Source: CAVTSA01 sp963737225 (GTDB taxonomy: Bacteria > Chloroflexota > Dormibacteria > Dormibacterales > Dormibacteraceae). From it: a stretch of 64,000 nucleotides of DNA. A program made the position numbers and the translations under genes. Of the stretch, positions 1-9,049 are shown one piece after another. The stretch covers positions 124,001 to 188,000 of the forward strand of contig CAVTSA010000005.1 of NCBI GenBank assembly GCA_963737225.1, in the 5' to 3' direction. Below the pieces are notes generated by a model. It was not told the origin of the DNA and searched no databases. It was given only the letters and a program-made list of their open reading frames with translations. How positions within the stretch are numbered: position 1 is the stretch's first letter; the number at the start of each line of letters is the position of its first letter.

Positions 1-191
1 CTTCGCTCATCCGATGCTCTTCGGCGCGTGGGCTGGATGCTCCCGCTGAGTGACACGAGCTCAGGTGCAGCTCGTCCAACCATCCGCGGATGGCGATTGC
101 TTCGTCGTCGCGGAGGATCCCCCGCGCAGTGTCGCGGGACAAGGAAGTGCGGTCGAGCCGAATCAGAGCAACCGGTGGAGGTTCACGTGTG

Positions 192-1019
192 ATGACACAG
201 CAACTGCAGGCCGAAGAGAGCGGGTATGCGCTCGGACGTGATCGTGCGGAGACCGCGCGGCTCCGGCGTCAGGCGGTCGAGCTTCGAGAGCAGACCCTCG
301 CCCTCCTTGGGCAGGTGCAACTGCGCCGCGGAGCCAGCGCCCTCGACCTCGGGTGCGGTCCGCTCGGGATCCTCGACCTGCTCTCCGATCGTGTGGGACC
401 GAGCGGGCGCGTGGTCGGGATGGATTCGGACCCCGCGCAGGTGTCGCAGGCTCGCGAGCTGGTGCGCGAGCGCGAGCTCGGAAACGTGGAGGTCATCGAG
501 GGTGACGCCCGGCACGTCGGGTTGCCTCCCTCTTCCTTCGACCTGGTCCACGCTCGCACCCTGCTGGTGACCGTTGCCAGGCCAGAGGAGGTCGCCGAAG
601 AGATGGGCCGCCTGGCCAAGCCAGGCGGCTACGTGGCGCTACATGAACCGGACATCGTCAATCTCGCCTACCCGCCCTGTTCGGCCTGGGACCGACTTTA
701 TGGGGTGTTCCGGACTGCCTTCAATGCCCAGGGAGCGGACCTCTCGATCGGCCGCCGGCTGCCCCACATCCTGCGCGGCGCCGGCATGGTTGACGTGAAG
801 GTGGAAGCGCGCGCCGATATGTATGCGCTCGGCCACACTCGACGAACCGTCATGCCCGACCTGGTACGCGGCATGCGGCCCAAGATCGTGGAGCTCGGCC
901 TGATGAGCGAGGGCGACCTCGAGGCGCTCGACCGCGACGTCCGTGCGTACCTTGACGACCCCAACACGCTGGTTTTGCCGCACCTGTTCTTCCTGGCCTC
1001 GGGCCGCAAGCCGGTGTGA
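192..1019 (+). CDS. Class I SAM-dependent methyltransferase
   Basis: A 275-residue protein with the Rossmann-type methyltransferase layout. Motif I is ALDLGCGPLG at about residues 50-59, an acidic end of strand 2 follows (GMDSDPAQ), then a motif resembling EGDARH and the post-IV segment AKPGGYVALHEP. The C-terminal half has the all-helical insert common in small-molecule methyltransferases of the UbiE/Methyltransf_11/25 type. The ATG at 192 is preferred because residues upstream of it in the same frame look like shadow sequence. The substrate cannot be told from sequence, and no obvious operon partner follows within 200 bases. Confidence 0.85.
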   Translation: MTQQLQAEESGYALGRDRAETARLRRQAVELREQTLALLGQVQLRRGASALDLGCGPLGILDLLSDRVGPSGRVVGMDSDPAQVSQARELVRERELGNVEVIEGDARHVGLPPSSFDLVHARTLLVTVARPEEVAEEMGRLAKPGGYVALHEPDIVNLAYPPCSAWDRLYGVFRTAFNAQGADLSIGRRLPHILRGAGMVDVKVEARADMYALGHTRRTVMPDLVRGMRPKIVELGLMSEGDLEALDRDVRAYLDDPNTLVLPHLFFLASGRKPV

Positions 1020-1229
1020 GCTGGGCCTTCAGGTACCGACCGATGGTCGCTCGCGGCCCAGGGCAGACGACGCTCCTAAGAACGGCGGATCAGGTGGTGG
1101 TAGGGAGAGCGGACCAGAAACTCGTCGGCGGCCGCCTTGTTCTGGCCCGTCTCAACAGCGGCGCGCCCGTTCACGTGAGCTAGTGCGCCGAGATCGGTAC
1201 GCAAAGGGCGAAGGAGGGCCCAAAGAGTC

Positions 1230-2501
1230 ATGCCAACATTCGATCAGGTGACAGTGAAGCCGTCGAGCAGCGGCGACGCCGTCGGATTCCAGGTGGATCC
1301 GTCGACCGCGAACCTCGTGGGGCGCGGCGGCGAGATGTCGGGGACCGAGTTCGGCGTCCACGGGATCGCGCTGCCCAGCGGCGGCGCCGCCGGCGTCGTG
1401 GGCGACGGCCCGATCAACGGCGTGGTCGGCAACGGCGGCGTTCGCGGGGTCACCGGCAACGGCCCCATCGGGGTCGGCGGCTTTGGAACCGGGAGCTCGG
1501 GCATCGGGGTCGCCGGGGTCGGCGCCCAGGGGCCTGAGCCGACCGCCGCACAGGGCACGGTCGGCGTCGTCGGTTGGGGTGGGACCGGCGACGCGGCCGG
1601 TGTCGAGGGCCACGGCAGCGGCACCGGCCCTGGCGTCGCCGCCTACGGGGACCCGACGGAGGGGTTCGGTGTCGTCGCGTCCGGGTTGATCGGGCTACAG
1701 GCGTCGGGGCTGACCGCGATTTCCGCGGCAGGGTCCGCCGTCAGCGGCTCATTTGGCGTCTACTCCGAGGGATCGACCGGCGTCGTCGGGCACGCCAACG
1801 GCGCGGGCGGGAGCGACGGCGCGGGCGTCGTCGGAACCGGCGGGGGCCGCGCGGGGACCGGGGTCGTGGGCTTTGGCGCGGGACAGCAGGGCGAGGCGCC
1901 CACCAGCGAGTCGACGGGCGTTTACGGTCAGGGCGCGGTCGGCGTCGTCGGGACCGGCATCGACGCAGGGGTACGGGCGTCCGGCTCCACTGGCCTCCAG
2001 GCGAGCTCGACCGGCGGCCAGAACATCGCCATCTTCGCCGTCGGCGGTCCGAGCAAGTCGTCGCCCAGCTACGCCGCCTACTTGGTCGGCGAGCTCTATG
2101 TGCACGGCTCGCTGAGCGTGCTCGGCAAGAAGTCTGCCGTGGTGCCCCTGCCCGACGGCACGCTGCGCCGCCTCTACGCGCTGGAGAGCCCGGAGAGCTG
2201 GTTCGAGGACTTCGGATTCGGGATCCTGACCGCCGGCCGCGCGCGAATCGACCTCGACGCCGACTTCGCCGCCACCGTCGATACCGACGCCTACCACGTC
2301 TTTCTCAGTGAATACGAGGGTGACCACGGGCTTTTCGTTGCAGGGCGCTCGTCGACGGGGTTCGAGGTGCACAGCCGAGCCGAGGATGCAGACGGGGCGC
2401 GCTTCAGCTACCGCGTCGTGGCCCGGCGCGCGCTCGACGCGCCCCGACTAGAGGTGGTCACGCCCCCACCTCGCCCGTCGCTGGGATCGGAGGAGGGGTG
2501 A
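1230..2501 (+). CDS. Gly-rich repeat protein with conserved C-terminal domain
   Basis: 423 residues. Residues of about 45-270 are a low-complexity run of short Gly/Val repeats of the type GVVGxG and GTGVVGFG, as in fibre-like or beta-solenoid proteins. The last 130 residues form a compact domain (LYVHGSLSVLGKKSAVV, then LPDGTLRRLYALESPESWFE). A similar tail occurs in uncharacterised Gly-rich proteins of soil bacteria; this is my recollection, not a search. An AAGGAGG purine run lies 12 bases before the ATG. There is no signal peptide, so cytoplasmic or phage-tail-like roles are both possible. It ends with TGA at 2499-2501, in the same frame as the methylase fragment that follows. Confidence 0.75.
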   Translation: MPTFDQVTVKPSSSGDAVGFQVDPSTANLVGRGGEMSGTEFGVHGIALPSGGAAGVVGDGPINGVVGNGGVRGVTGNGPIGVGGFGTGSSGIGVAGVGAQGPEPTAAQGTVGVVGWGGTGDAAGVEGHGSGTGPGVAAYGDPTEGFGVVASGLIGLQASGLTAISAAGSAVSGSFGVYSEGSTGVVGHANGAGGSDGAGVVGTGGGRAGTGVVGFGAGQQGEAPTSESTGVYGQGAVGVVGTGIDAGVRASGSTGLQASSTGGQNIAIFAVGGPSKSSPSYAAYLVGELYVHGSLSVLGKKSAVVPLPDGTLRRLYALESPESWFEDFGFGILTAGRARIDLDADFAATVDTDAYHVFLSEYEGDHGLFVAGRSSTGFEVHSRAEDADGARFSYRVVARRALDAPRLEVVTPPPRPSLGSEEG

Positions 2502-2564
2502 CGGTGCAATTCTGTCGACCTTTACCAGTACTACGGAAACGGCAAGAATCGTTCGCTCACGTAT

Positions 2565-3185
2565 GTGCAGATGGCTGAGCTCATGCTCTCCGAGGTCCGG
2601 CACGGCCGGCGGGTGGTCGGGGTCTTTCACGGCCATCCTGGATACTTCGTGAGTCCCGCGAGACGAGCCCTCCCAATTGCAGCATCGGAGGGGTACCAGA
2701 CGAGCCTGTTCCCTGGCGTTTCCGCTCCGGACTGCCTCTTCGCCGACTTGCGGGTCGACCCGGGCGTTCGTGGATGTCAGATCCTCATGGCCAGCTATCT
2801 GCTCAAGCCGAAGAATGTCGTCGCCACGAGTGGTCACGTCGTCCTTCTCCAGGTGAACGCAGTCGGGGACTCGGGCTTCTCGTTCAACGGGACCCGGAGC
2901 AGGCGGTTCCCCGAATTGATCGAGCGTCTTAGCCCCCTCTATGGGCATGAGCACGACTGCGTTTACTACATGGCATCGGTGTACCGAGGCTGTACGCCGG
3001 AGATCCATCGCCGGCCCTTGGCCGACTATCGGGATCCTCGCATCGCTGCGACCGTTGGAGCGGGCATGTTCTATCTGCCCCCGCGCGATATGTCTCTACA
3101 CGACCTGCAGCGCCTACAAGCGTTTGGCGGCCGAGATCCGTACGGTCCACTTGAGCAACAGGCGGTGGAGGAACTGGTTTCTTAG
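2565..3185 (+). CDS. Borosin-type (OphMA-like) TP-methylase, N-terminally truncated
   Basis: Resembles the tetrapyrrole-methylase-fold alpha-N-methyltransferases that methylate peptide backbones in borosin RiPPs (OphMA family). Signature blocks are VFHGHPGYFVSPARRAL, LFPGVSAPDCLFADL, VDPGVRGCQ and the late MFYLPPRD. Homology begins before the GTG at 2565: codons 2508-2564 read NSVDLYQYYGNGKNRSLTY, matching the usual (N)xxDLYxxYGxGKxRxxTYxQM segment. The expected first 60-70 residues, including the first SAM-fold strand, are absent because the preceding gene's TGA (2499-2501) is directly upstream in frame. The encoded 206-residue protein is therefore probably inactive unless complemented. No fused or adjacent precursor peptide is evident. 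Family call is inference from motifs. Confidence 0.7.
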   Translation: MQMAELMLSEVRHGRRVVGVFHGHPGYFVSPARRALPIAASEGYQTSLFPGVSAPDCLFADLRVDPGVRGCQILMASYLLKPKNVVATSGHVVLLQVNAVGDSGFSFNGTRSRRFPELIERLSPLYGHEHDCVYYMASVYRGCTPEIHRRPLADYRDPRIAATVGAGMFYLPPRDMSLHDLQRLQAFGGRDPYGPLEQQAVEELVS

Positions 3186-3576
3186 AGTCACGAACTGGAA
3201 CGTTGATGGCTCGGGAAATACCCTGGGTCTGGCGAACGCGGCGGATCCAATACCGTGCGCACGGCACCGTGAACGATCGAAGACTGGCCCTCCGGCCTCC
3301 GGGACAGGCCGGCGGGACCCCCGAGACCAGGGTAGAAACCAGGGATATCCCCTGTTGCCTTGATGGTCGGCCGAGGGGTAGATAACAAGCATGTGTCGGG
3401 ACCCCGTCCTCCTCGGGAACGTCCAGCGTCGCGAGCCGGCCACCCGGCATTGTCGGCCGGGCGATGGCGCAGACCGGGATACTGTACCGGGGTCCTCAGT
3501 CCAATCGATAGTCACCATCAAGGCAGGGGCGTCGGGAAGCTTCCGGATAATCAAGAGACACCGGGGTGAATTCACA

Positions 3577-5330
3577 ATGGCCCTTCCGCCACTACTCGTG
3601 GAACTCACATTTACCGACCTTGATCTGACCAACTTTGTCAGCGTCGACTCTCCCCCTAACATGAATATCTACGTGTGGCTGGTCTTCTTCAAGGTGGACG
3701 GGGACTCGGTGATCTTGGCCCCCAATACCCATCCGCAATCGGGCCAACCGGTAGTGAATCTGCAGGGTAGCGCGATTTGTTTCGACCGGGCCGGCGATCA
3801 CGGCGACATTCCAGGCACTGGCTCAGGAGGTGTTGTGGCCATTCCACCAACGCTAGGCCAGTTCCACACGACGCTCAGACCAATCCGCATCGACTCGTCG
3901 ATCGCCGCTGCGGCCGGCAGCACCGTTCTCCCGGGCGTGGTTGGTTGCTTAGCGCTGATCATGCTGCAACAAGGTACTCCCAACGATGATATCTCGGCAG
4001 GTCATACCGCCCTCAATCAGGCCTTTCAACAGCAGCTCAACGCTCTTATCCCAAACCTTGGCTTGGGGCAGGAGAGCATCACCCCTCAGGATGTTAGCGC
4101 ATTGGAATCTGCGGTCTCAAGCGCAGTAACGGACGGTGTGAAGGGTGCCATGAGCATTTTCAACAAACTCGCCGTTTGGTTCAACCTAGAAGGTCAGGAC
4201 ATGCAGCTTGGGTCTGCCAGCTCGATAGATGCGCCAGAAGGCAACTACGCCTACACAAGAGGCAATGAATACTTTCTTTTCAGTCAGTCCGACCTTGCGG
4301 CATCGGGTACGATGCCGATGGAAGCGACGGTCGAACAGGATTTCGGGTCAATTAACTGGACGGGACCCGACGTGATCTCGACCGCGATCCTAAACGGCCA
4401 AGTTCGAGCATGGACTCCGTTTTGGCTTCAGGGCTTTGGGAGCATCCAAACGCTAGACGCTGACCATGTGCTCGTCCTCGGGTCGGATCTGAATCTGTGG
4501 CTCGAGTACGGCCCCTTCGGCCACGTCCCGCCGCCGCGCAGCCAAGTAGACGGGAACGTCGCGGCCTTCCAGGCGCTCGACACGGCCACCGCATACGTAC
4601 TCGGAACGGACGGCAACCTGTGGCTCGAACATGGCCCGTTCGACAAGGTCCCCCCACAGCGCAGCCAGGTGGACACGAATGTGGCCGCGTTTCAAGCGCT
4701 CGACGCGCAAACGGTGTTCGTGCTCGGAACGGATGGCAATCTTTGGCGGGAACACGCGCCGTTTGGGAACGTCCCCCCCCCCAGCATCGTGAGCAGGTGG
4801 ACGGGAACGTCTTGGCCTTCCAAGCGCCCGACGACCTCGACAGCGACACCGTCCTGGTGCTCGGGACCGACGGCAACCTCTGGCTCGAGCAGGCGCCCTT
4901 CGGCAGCGTTCCACCAGCGCGACAGCATGTCGATGGAGATGTCCAGGCGTTCCAAGGGTCAAGATTCTTTGAGGGCAAGATCTTCGTCCTCGGGACGAAC
5001 GGCAACCTGTGGTTGGAGCAGCCCCCGTTCGGCAAGATCCCGCCACAGCGGCAGCAGGTCGACGGAAACGTGCAGGCCTTTCGAGCAGCGACCTTGCTTG
5101 ACTTCGTCTGGGTTCTCGGGACCGACGGCAAGCTATGGCTGGAGCAAGGACCCTTCGGGACCGTTCCCCCGCAGCGCCAGCTCATCGACGCAAACGTGCG
5201 CGCGTTCGAGCCGTTGGACCTATCGGACGCGGTGGTGCTCGGAACCAACGGGAACTTGTGGCTTGAGCACGCCCCATTCGGCAAGCTGCCCCCAAAACGC
5301 GAGCAAATCGACGGGAACGTGCGCCAGTAG
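3577..5330 (+). pseudogene. Propeller-like repeat protein with poly-C frameshift
   Basis: The ATG at 3577 opens a protein whose first 270 residues (MALPPLLVELTFTDLDLTNF onward) are of unknown type. From about 4460 come seven repeats of 40-44 residues, each containing a core like VLGTDGNLWLEHGPF followed by a PPQRxQVDGNV linker. This resembles tectonin/PLL-like lectin propellers. After the third repeat the frame breaks in a run of ten C (4773-4782). The next four repeats continue in the minus-one frame to the stop at 5330. One more C would restore a single protein of about 585 residues. A sequencing indel, a phase-variable tract or a true mutation are all possible. Function unknown; possibly a surface or carbohydrate-binding protein. 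Confidence 0.7.
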
Positions 5331-5339
5331 TGATCGGCC

Positions 5340-5601
5340 AGTCCGACCGCGGCTGCTCTCGACCTCGACCGGCACCCGCTGCAGCAGTTGCTGCATGTCC
5401 GCCTCATCACCTCTGCCAGCCAGGCCTCCGCCTCTCAGCCATCGCGCTCGTCGCACTCCAGGACCATCTCGTCGTGGACGTTGAGCACGGGCATCGCACT
5501 GGGTACGCGATCGCGGGTCTCGAAGAGCCAGCCCAGTGCCAGCTCGAGGTCGTGGGCCGCCGAGCCTTGCACCGGCGCGTTCTATCTCCCGATGTCGTTG
5601 C
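5340..5601 (-). pseudogene. polA: Relic of DNA polymerase I (family A) C-terminus
   Basis: On the minus strand the translation gives NAPVQGSAAHDLELALGWLF followed by VPSAMPVLNVHDEMVLECDE. These match the end of family A polymerases, including the motif C block VHDE. A TGA follows soon after, and the last part (MQQLLQRVPVEVES) is in another frame. A stop also precedes the block, and the rest of the polymerase is missing, so this is a decayed fragment. Confidence 0.7.
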
Positions 5602-5689
5602 CGCCTCATCCTCCCGCCTTCGCTGCGGTGCTCAGGGACCTCAACGGCAACCTCGTCGCGTACCGTCAGCACGAGCCGTAGGCGGGGAA

Positions 5690-6041
5690 GTCACCGTGCC
5701 TGTCGAGACCGCTCCCTGGCTTTCGGCACGTCTCCGCCGGTTCCGTCGTTCGTCCTGCCGTACAACTCGCAGAAGGCTGCGGCCACCTCGGCCGCGTCGC
5801 CGATCCAGACCGGGCTCACGCCGCCTGGACCGTAGCTACCGGAACGCCTGGAGCCACAAAGCCGCGCTCGCCGGAAGTGGTGGCGACCAATCTCGATCGC
5901 CTGGCGCTTGCCCTCCTCGCCGAGTTGCGCAGCCCCGCTGGCCACGACGTGAGCGGATAGAACCGGTGCACGTGGTCGTCCGCCGGGGATTCCTCGGCGG
6001 GCACCCGGCCGTCGGTTATCCGGATCCCGGGATCGCCATCC
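5690..6041. other. Non-genic stretch
   Basis: About 350 bases between the polA relic and the GyrI-like gene. Open frames exist on both strands but none shows a recognisable motif or a convincing start. Probably decayed DNA. Confidence 0.4.
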
Positions 6042-6518
6042 TCACCTCGTGATGGGCTGCTGCAGCTCCATGACGTTGAGCGTCGGGTCCTCATCGTGCC
6101 AGTCGTGGTACAGCTCCCGGCAGTCCCCCACCAGGTGATAGCCGCTGTCCTCGATCCAGCGGACCAGCGCCTCCCAAGCGGGCACGATGCCGTTGTCACA
6201 GCCCCGGTAGACGCCGGCGGCAACCTCGATCACGGGCAGGTCGACGACCCTTACGGTGTCGCTTTCGGGCACGTGCTGGTCGCCGACCTCGAACCCGGCG
6301 TGCAACACGATCTCGCCCTCGGGCGCCGTACCACCCTCGTCCTGGTAGCAAGCGACTGAGATCCCCGGCTTGGCGCCCACCGACTCGAGGTGAGCGATCA
6401 CCTGGGGCAGCAGCCGCCCGAAGGCTGCGCCAATATCCGCGTGGGTCAGCCCGCCGGCGGAGGCCTGGGCGACTCGGATCGGCTGAGTGTGCTTGATCGC
6501 GATCTCTTGGACGTTCAT
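6042..6518 (-). CDS. GyrI-like / effector-binding domain protein
   Basis: 158 residues starting MNVQEIAIKHTQPIRVAQ. It has the GyrI-like small-molecule-binding fold seen at the C-terminus of BmrR and in SbmC/GyrI, with two repeats of the strand-helix-strand unit and conserved segments such as GEIVLHAGFEV and TVRVVDLPVIEVAAGVYRG. Its ATG overlaps the TGA of the upstream MerR gene (ATGA), so the two are translationally coupled. In BmrR-type regulators this domain is normally fused behind the MerR DNA-binding part. Here it is separate and probably serves as the ligand sensor of that regulator. Confidence 0.75.
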   Translation of the reverse strand: MNVQEIAIKHTQPIRVAQASAGGLTHADIGAAFGRLLPQVIAHLESVGAKPGISVACYQDEGGTAPEGEIVLHAGFEVGDQHVPESDTVRVVDLPVIEVAAGVYRGCDNGIVPAWEALVRWIEDSGYHLVGDCRELYHDWHDEDPTLNVMELQQPITR

Positions 6519-6865
6519 AGCGTCGCTCCTTTCAAGTGCTCGGAAAGGTGGGCCGCGACCTGGCGAAGACACTCCTGCTCTTCCCCGACGGTCTGCTCGA
6601 TCTGGGCCTGGCGCAGGCGCAGCATCCCTCGCAGCTCATCGATCGGCCGGTCCTCGGCGAGAACGTGTCGGATCTGCTCCAGGGTGAAGCCCATGCCGCG
6701 AAGGGCCACGATCCGGTGCAACCGCCCCAGCTGATGGACGCTGTAGGAACGGTAACCGCTGGCCGGATCGACCCCTTCGGGCTCGAGGAGGCCGATCTCG
6801 TTGTAGTGGCGGAGCATGCGGGGCGAGACCTGGCCGAGACGGGCGAACCCTCCGATGTTCAACAC
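6515..6865 (-). CDS. MerR-family transcriptional regulator (DNA-binding part)
   Basis: About 116 residues. It has a MerR winged HTH (FARLGQVSPRMLRHYNEIGL, then YRSYSVHQLGRLHRI), a hinge (LRGMGFTLEQIRHVL) and a coiled-coil dimerisation helix to the end. No ligand domain is attached; the following gene supplies one. I prefer the GTG at 6865 because a MerR-type promoter places its -10 at 6875-6880, so transcription would start within a few bases of this codon (near-leaderless). A GTG at 6889 is the alternative but would lie inside the promoter. Confidence 0.8.
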   Translation of the reverse strand: MLNIGGFARLGQVSPRMLRHYNEIGLLEPEGVDPASGYRSYSVHQLGRLHRIVALRGMGFTLEQIRHVLAEDRPIDELRGMLRLRQAQIEQTVGEEQECLRQVAAHLSEHLKGATL

Positions 6866-6874
6866 GACCCATCC

Positions 6875-6905
6875 ATCCAACCCCCTCACACGGTGTGAAG
6901 GTCAA
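6875..6905 (-). promoter_or_regulatory. MerR-type promoter with 19-bp spacer and dyad
   Basis: Reading the minus strand: TTGACC (6905-6900), then a 19-base spacer containing the dyad TCACAC-C-GTGTGA (6886-6898), then TTGGAT (6880-6875). An overlong 19-bp spacer with a palindrome inside it is the hallmark of promoters untwisted by MerR-family activators. It would drive the merR/gyrI-like pair by autoregulation. Confidence 0.65.
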
Positions 6906-7067
6906 GAGGATCTCGACCGGTTGCGCTGACTTCCGGCGACGGGGAGCCCTCCGCGCCGCCCGGAGGGGATCGGAGTGAGACGAGGGCGTCGTGATCGAAC
7001 GCGGTCAGCGCAACGCCGCCCTCGCACAAGTGGAAGAAATTTCAGCCGATCGTGCTATTATTCGATC

Positions 7068-7697
7068 GTGCCGACGAGAAGCAGCTCCGGCGGACGAAAA
7101 GCCTCGTTCATCGAGGAGGCTAGAAGGGCGCAGCTTGTCGAGTGCGCGATCGAGGCCGTCGCCGAGCTGGGGTACGCGCAGGCGTCGGTGGCAGAGATCG
7201 CGAAGCGGGCGCAGATCAGCAAGAGCGTCGTCACGTACTACTTCAACGGCAAGGATCAGCTGATCAGGGAGGTGCTCACCCGGATCTACGCCGACGCGGC
7301 CAGGTACATCGGCCCCAGGGTCGGGGCCGAGTCGACCGTCCGGCTCCGGCTCCAGGCCTACATCCGAACCCACGTCGAGTACATCAGCACCCACCTCGAG
7401 GAGATGGCAGCGGTGATGGAAATCGCCGCCAACCATCGCACCGAGGACGGCAGGCTTCAATGGGGCCGTTCGGCCGATAGTCCGGTCCGGGCCGCCCTTG
7501 AGAAGATGCTCGCGAACGGGCAGGCGAGCGGGGAGTTCGGGGAGTTCGACACCTCGGTCATGGCGGTTGCGATCAGGCGGGCGATCGACGCCCTGCCACC
7601 TCTGATGATGGCCGACCCCACCGTCGACGCCGATCTCTACGCACGGGAGCTGGTGGCCCTGTTCGACCGGGCGACCCGGAAGGAGGCAGATGGATGA
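7068..7697 (+). CDS. TetR-family transcriptional regulator
   Basis: 209 residues. The N-terminal HTH is ASVAEIAKRAQISKSVVTYY followed by FNGKDQLI, typical of TetR. The remaining all-helical part is a ligand/dimer domain. The GTG at 7068 is chosen: residues upstream look non-coding, and a TATTAT hexamer at 7056-7061 sits 6 bases before it, consistent with a leaderless transcript. It overlaps the next gene by ATGA and heads a five- or six-gene run, which it probably represses. The inducer is unknown. Confidence 0.85.
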   Translation: MPTRSSSGGRKASFIEEARRAQLVECAIEAVAELGYAQASVAEIAKRAQISKSVVTYYFNGKDQLIREVLTRIYADAARYIGPRVGAESTVRLRLQAYIRTHVEYISTHLEEMAAVMEIAANHRTEDGRLQWGRSADSPVRAALEKMLANGQASGEFGEFDTSVMAVAIRRAIDALPPLMMADPTVDADLYARELVALFDRATRKEADG

Positions 7698-8284
7698 CCA
7701 CGTTCGCGATCCACGCCTGGGAGGGCCGTGCCCGTGCCAGCCGGGGCTGGAATCCCTTGAAGGAGGAGTTCGAGCGTCGCGGCGTCCCCTGCCGGATCGT
7801 CCACTCACCGAAGAGGGAAACCCAGACGCCTAACCAGGACCGAGCCCGAATCATGGTCGACGCCCTCCGCGAGGTGGAGGGGGACGTCGCCCTGATCGGG
7901 ATCTCCAACCAGGGGCTGTTCATGCCGCTGATCGCCGCTGCCCGACCGGTTCGGCGGATCGTCATGATCAACGCCGTCGTCCCCTTCCCGGGCACATCCT
8001 TCCTGGAGGGTGCGAAGGGGCAGCATGTCTTCCGAACCTTCGTCGCGAGGCTGGCCGCGCGGCGGGCTGCGAGCATGTCCGAGGTCTGCCCGCCGGGCGA
8101 ACTGCCCGATGTGGAGTGGGTCTACGTCGCTGCGGAGAAGGATGAGGCGATCCGCCCCGAGTGGGAGCAATGGGCGGCGCGCGAATATCTGCACGTGGAG
8201 CCGGTGGTGGTCGGGGGAACCGGCCACGCGGAGGTCCTGAAGCACGTAGGCGAGGTCGTCGGCGCGGCGACCTCCGGCCTGTGA
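7694..8284 (+). CDS. Small alpha/beta-hydrolase-like protein
   Basis: 196 residues. A nucleophile-elbow-like GISNQG places Ser at about 71, and a C-terminal GTGHAEVL offers the His at about 178, as in alpha/beta hydrolases that lack a large cap. The acid residue may lie in AAEKDEAI. ATGA overlap with tetR and GTGA overlap with the next gene show a coupled operon. The substrate is not predictable. Confidence 0.65.
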   Translation: MTTFAIHAWEGRARASRGWNPLKEEFERRGVPCRIVHSPKRETQTPNQDRARIMVDALREVEGDVALIGISNQGLFMPLIAAARPVRRIVMINAVVPFPGTSFLEGAKGQHVFRTFVARLAARRAASMSEVCPPGELPDVEWVYVAAEKDEAIRPEWEQWAAREYLHVEPVVVGGTGHAEVLKHVGEVVGAATSGL

Positions 8285-9042
8285 GCGCGGGCAAGGACGT
8301 GAGCGACATGCTGCAACAGCCAGGCGGCATCGGTTTTCGGGTCGCCACCGTCGCCGTTGGCGGCGTGGCCCCGTTGGTCGTCTACTTCGTTCTCCACGGC
8401 CAGGGCGTGGGCGACACCGAGGCCCTGGCTCTGGCCTGGTTCGTGCCCGTCCTCTGGACACTGGGCTCCTCGATCTGGCGGCGGAAGATCGACCTCCTCA
8501 CCCTGGGCGGGGTCCTTACCTACGGCATCGCCGTCGGCGCCGCCGTCGTTCTCGGAGCCGGCTCCCTGCCGCTCAAGCTCCACCGCGCCTTCATCACAGG
8601 TGTGGTGGGGTCCGTGTGTCTAGTCTCGTTCGCCATCCGAAGGCCGATAGTCATCGTGCTGGTTCTGAGGGTGGCAAGCAGCCGCGGGGTCGAGGATGCT
8701 ATCGATGCGGACATGGTGCGCCGGCTCGGCCGCCTCACCCTGATCATCGGCGTCAGCTGCATGGGCGACACCGCCATCCACACGGCGTTGGCGATCCTGC
8801 TGCCGACGGCGACCTTCCTGATCTTGAGCATCGTGACCCACGTGGTCGTGTCGGCCGGTGTCCTGGCCAGCGCCTACCTCCTGTTCCGCGCCCGGCTGCG
8901 GTCCTCCCGCGCCTCACCGTCGAGCGGGGTTCGAAAGGTGACGGAGGACCACATCGTGACCGCGGCTGATCACGCCACCTCGTGTCCGGGGACGCTTGTG
9001 AGCCATGCCCGGCCGCAGTCGCCCTCCCAGGTGAAGGAGTGA
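8281..9042 (+). CDS. VC0807-type polytopic membrane protein
   Basis: 253 residues from a GTG that overlaps the previous stop. Six hydrophobic stretches are visible between about 20 and 215 (for example VATVAVGGVAPLVVYFVL and LLTLGGVLTYGIAVGAAVVL). The first half matches the pattern of VC0807-family inner-membrane proteins of unknown function. The hydrophilic tail after 215 is variable. Confidence 0.65.
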   Translation: MSAGKDVSDMLQQPGGIGFRVATVAVGGVAPLVVYFVLHGQGVGDTEALALAWFVPVLWTLGSSIWRRKIDLLTLGGVLTYGIAVGAAVVLGAGSLPLKLHRAFITGVVGSVCLVSFAIRRPIVIVLVLRVASSRGVEDAIDADMVRRLGRLTLIIGVSCMGDTAIHTALAILLPTATFLILSIVTHVVVSAGVLASAYLLFRARLRSSRASPSSGVRKVTEDHIVTAADHATSCPGTLVSHARPQSPSQVKE

Positions 9043-9049
9043 TGAAGTC

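Noticed and set aside
4352..5410. Long minus-strand frame of about 350 codons.
   Set aside because: It is the exact antisense of the plus-strand propeller repeats and has Cys/Ser/Arg-rich shadow composition.
5560..5681. Plus-strand end FAAVLRDLNGNLVAYRQ resembles the C-terminus of a glyoxalase-fold protein.
   Set aside because: Only about 20 residues match a common, weak pattern, and the overlapping minus strand holds a clear polA relic.
5330..6052. Long plus-strand open frame of about 240 codons.
   Set aside because: Arg/Pro/Ala-rich composition without motifs; it runs antisense across the polA relic. Treated as a shadow frame.
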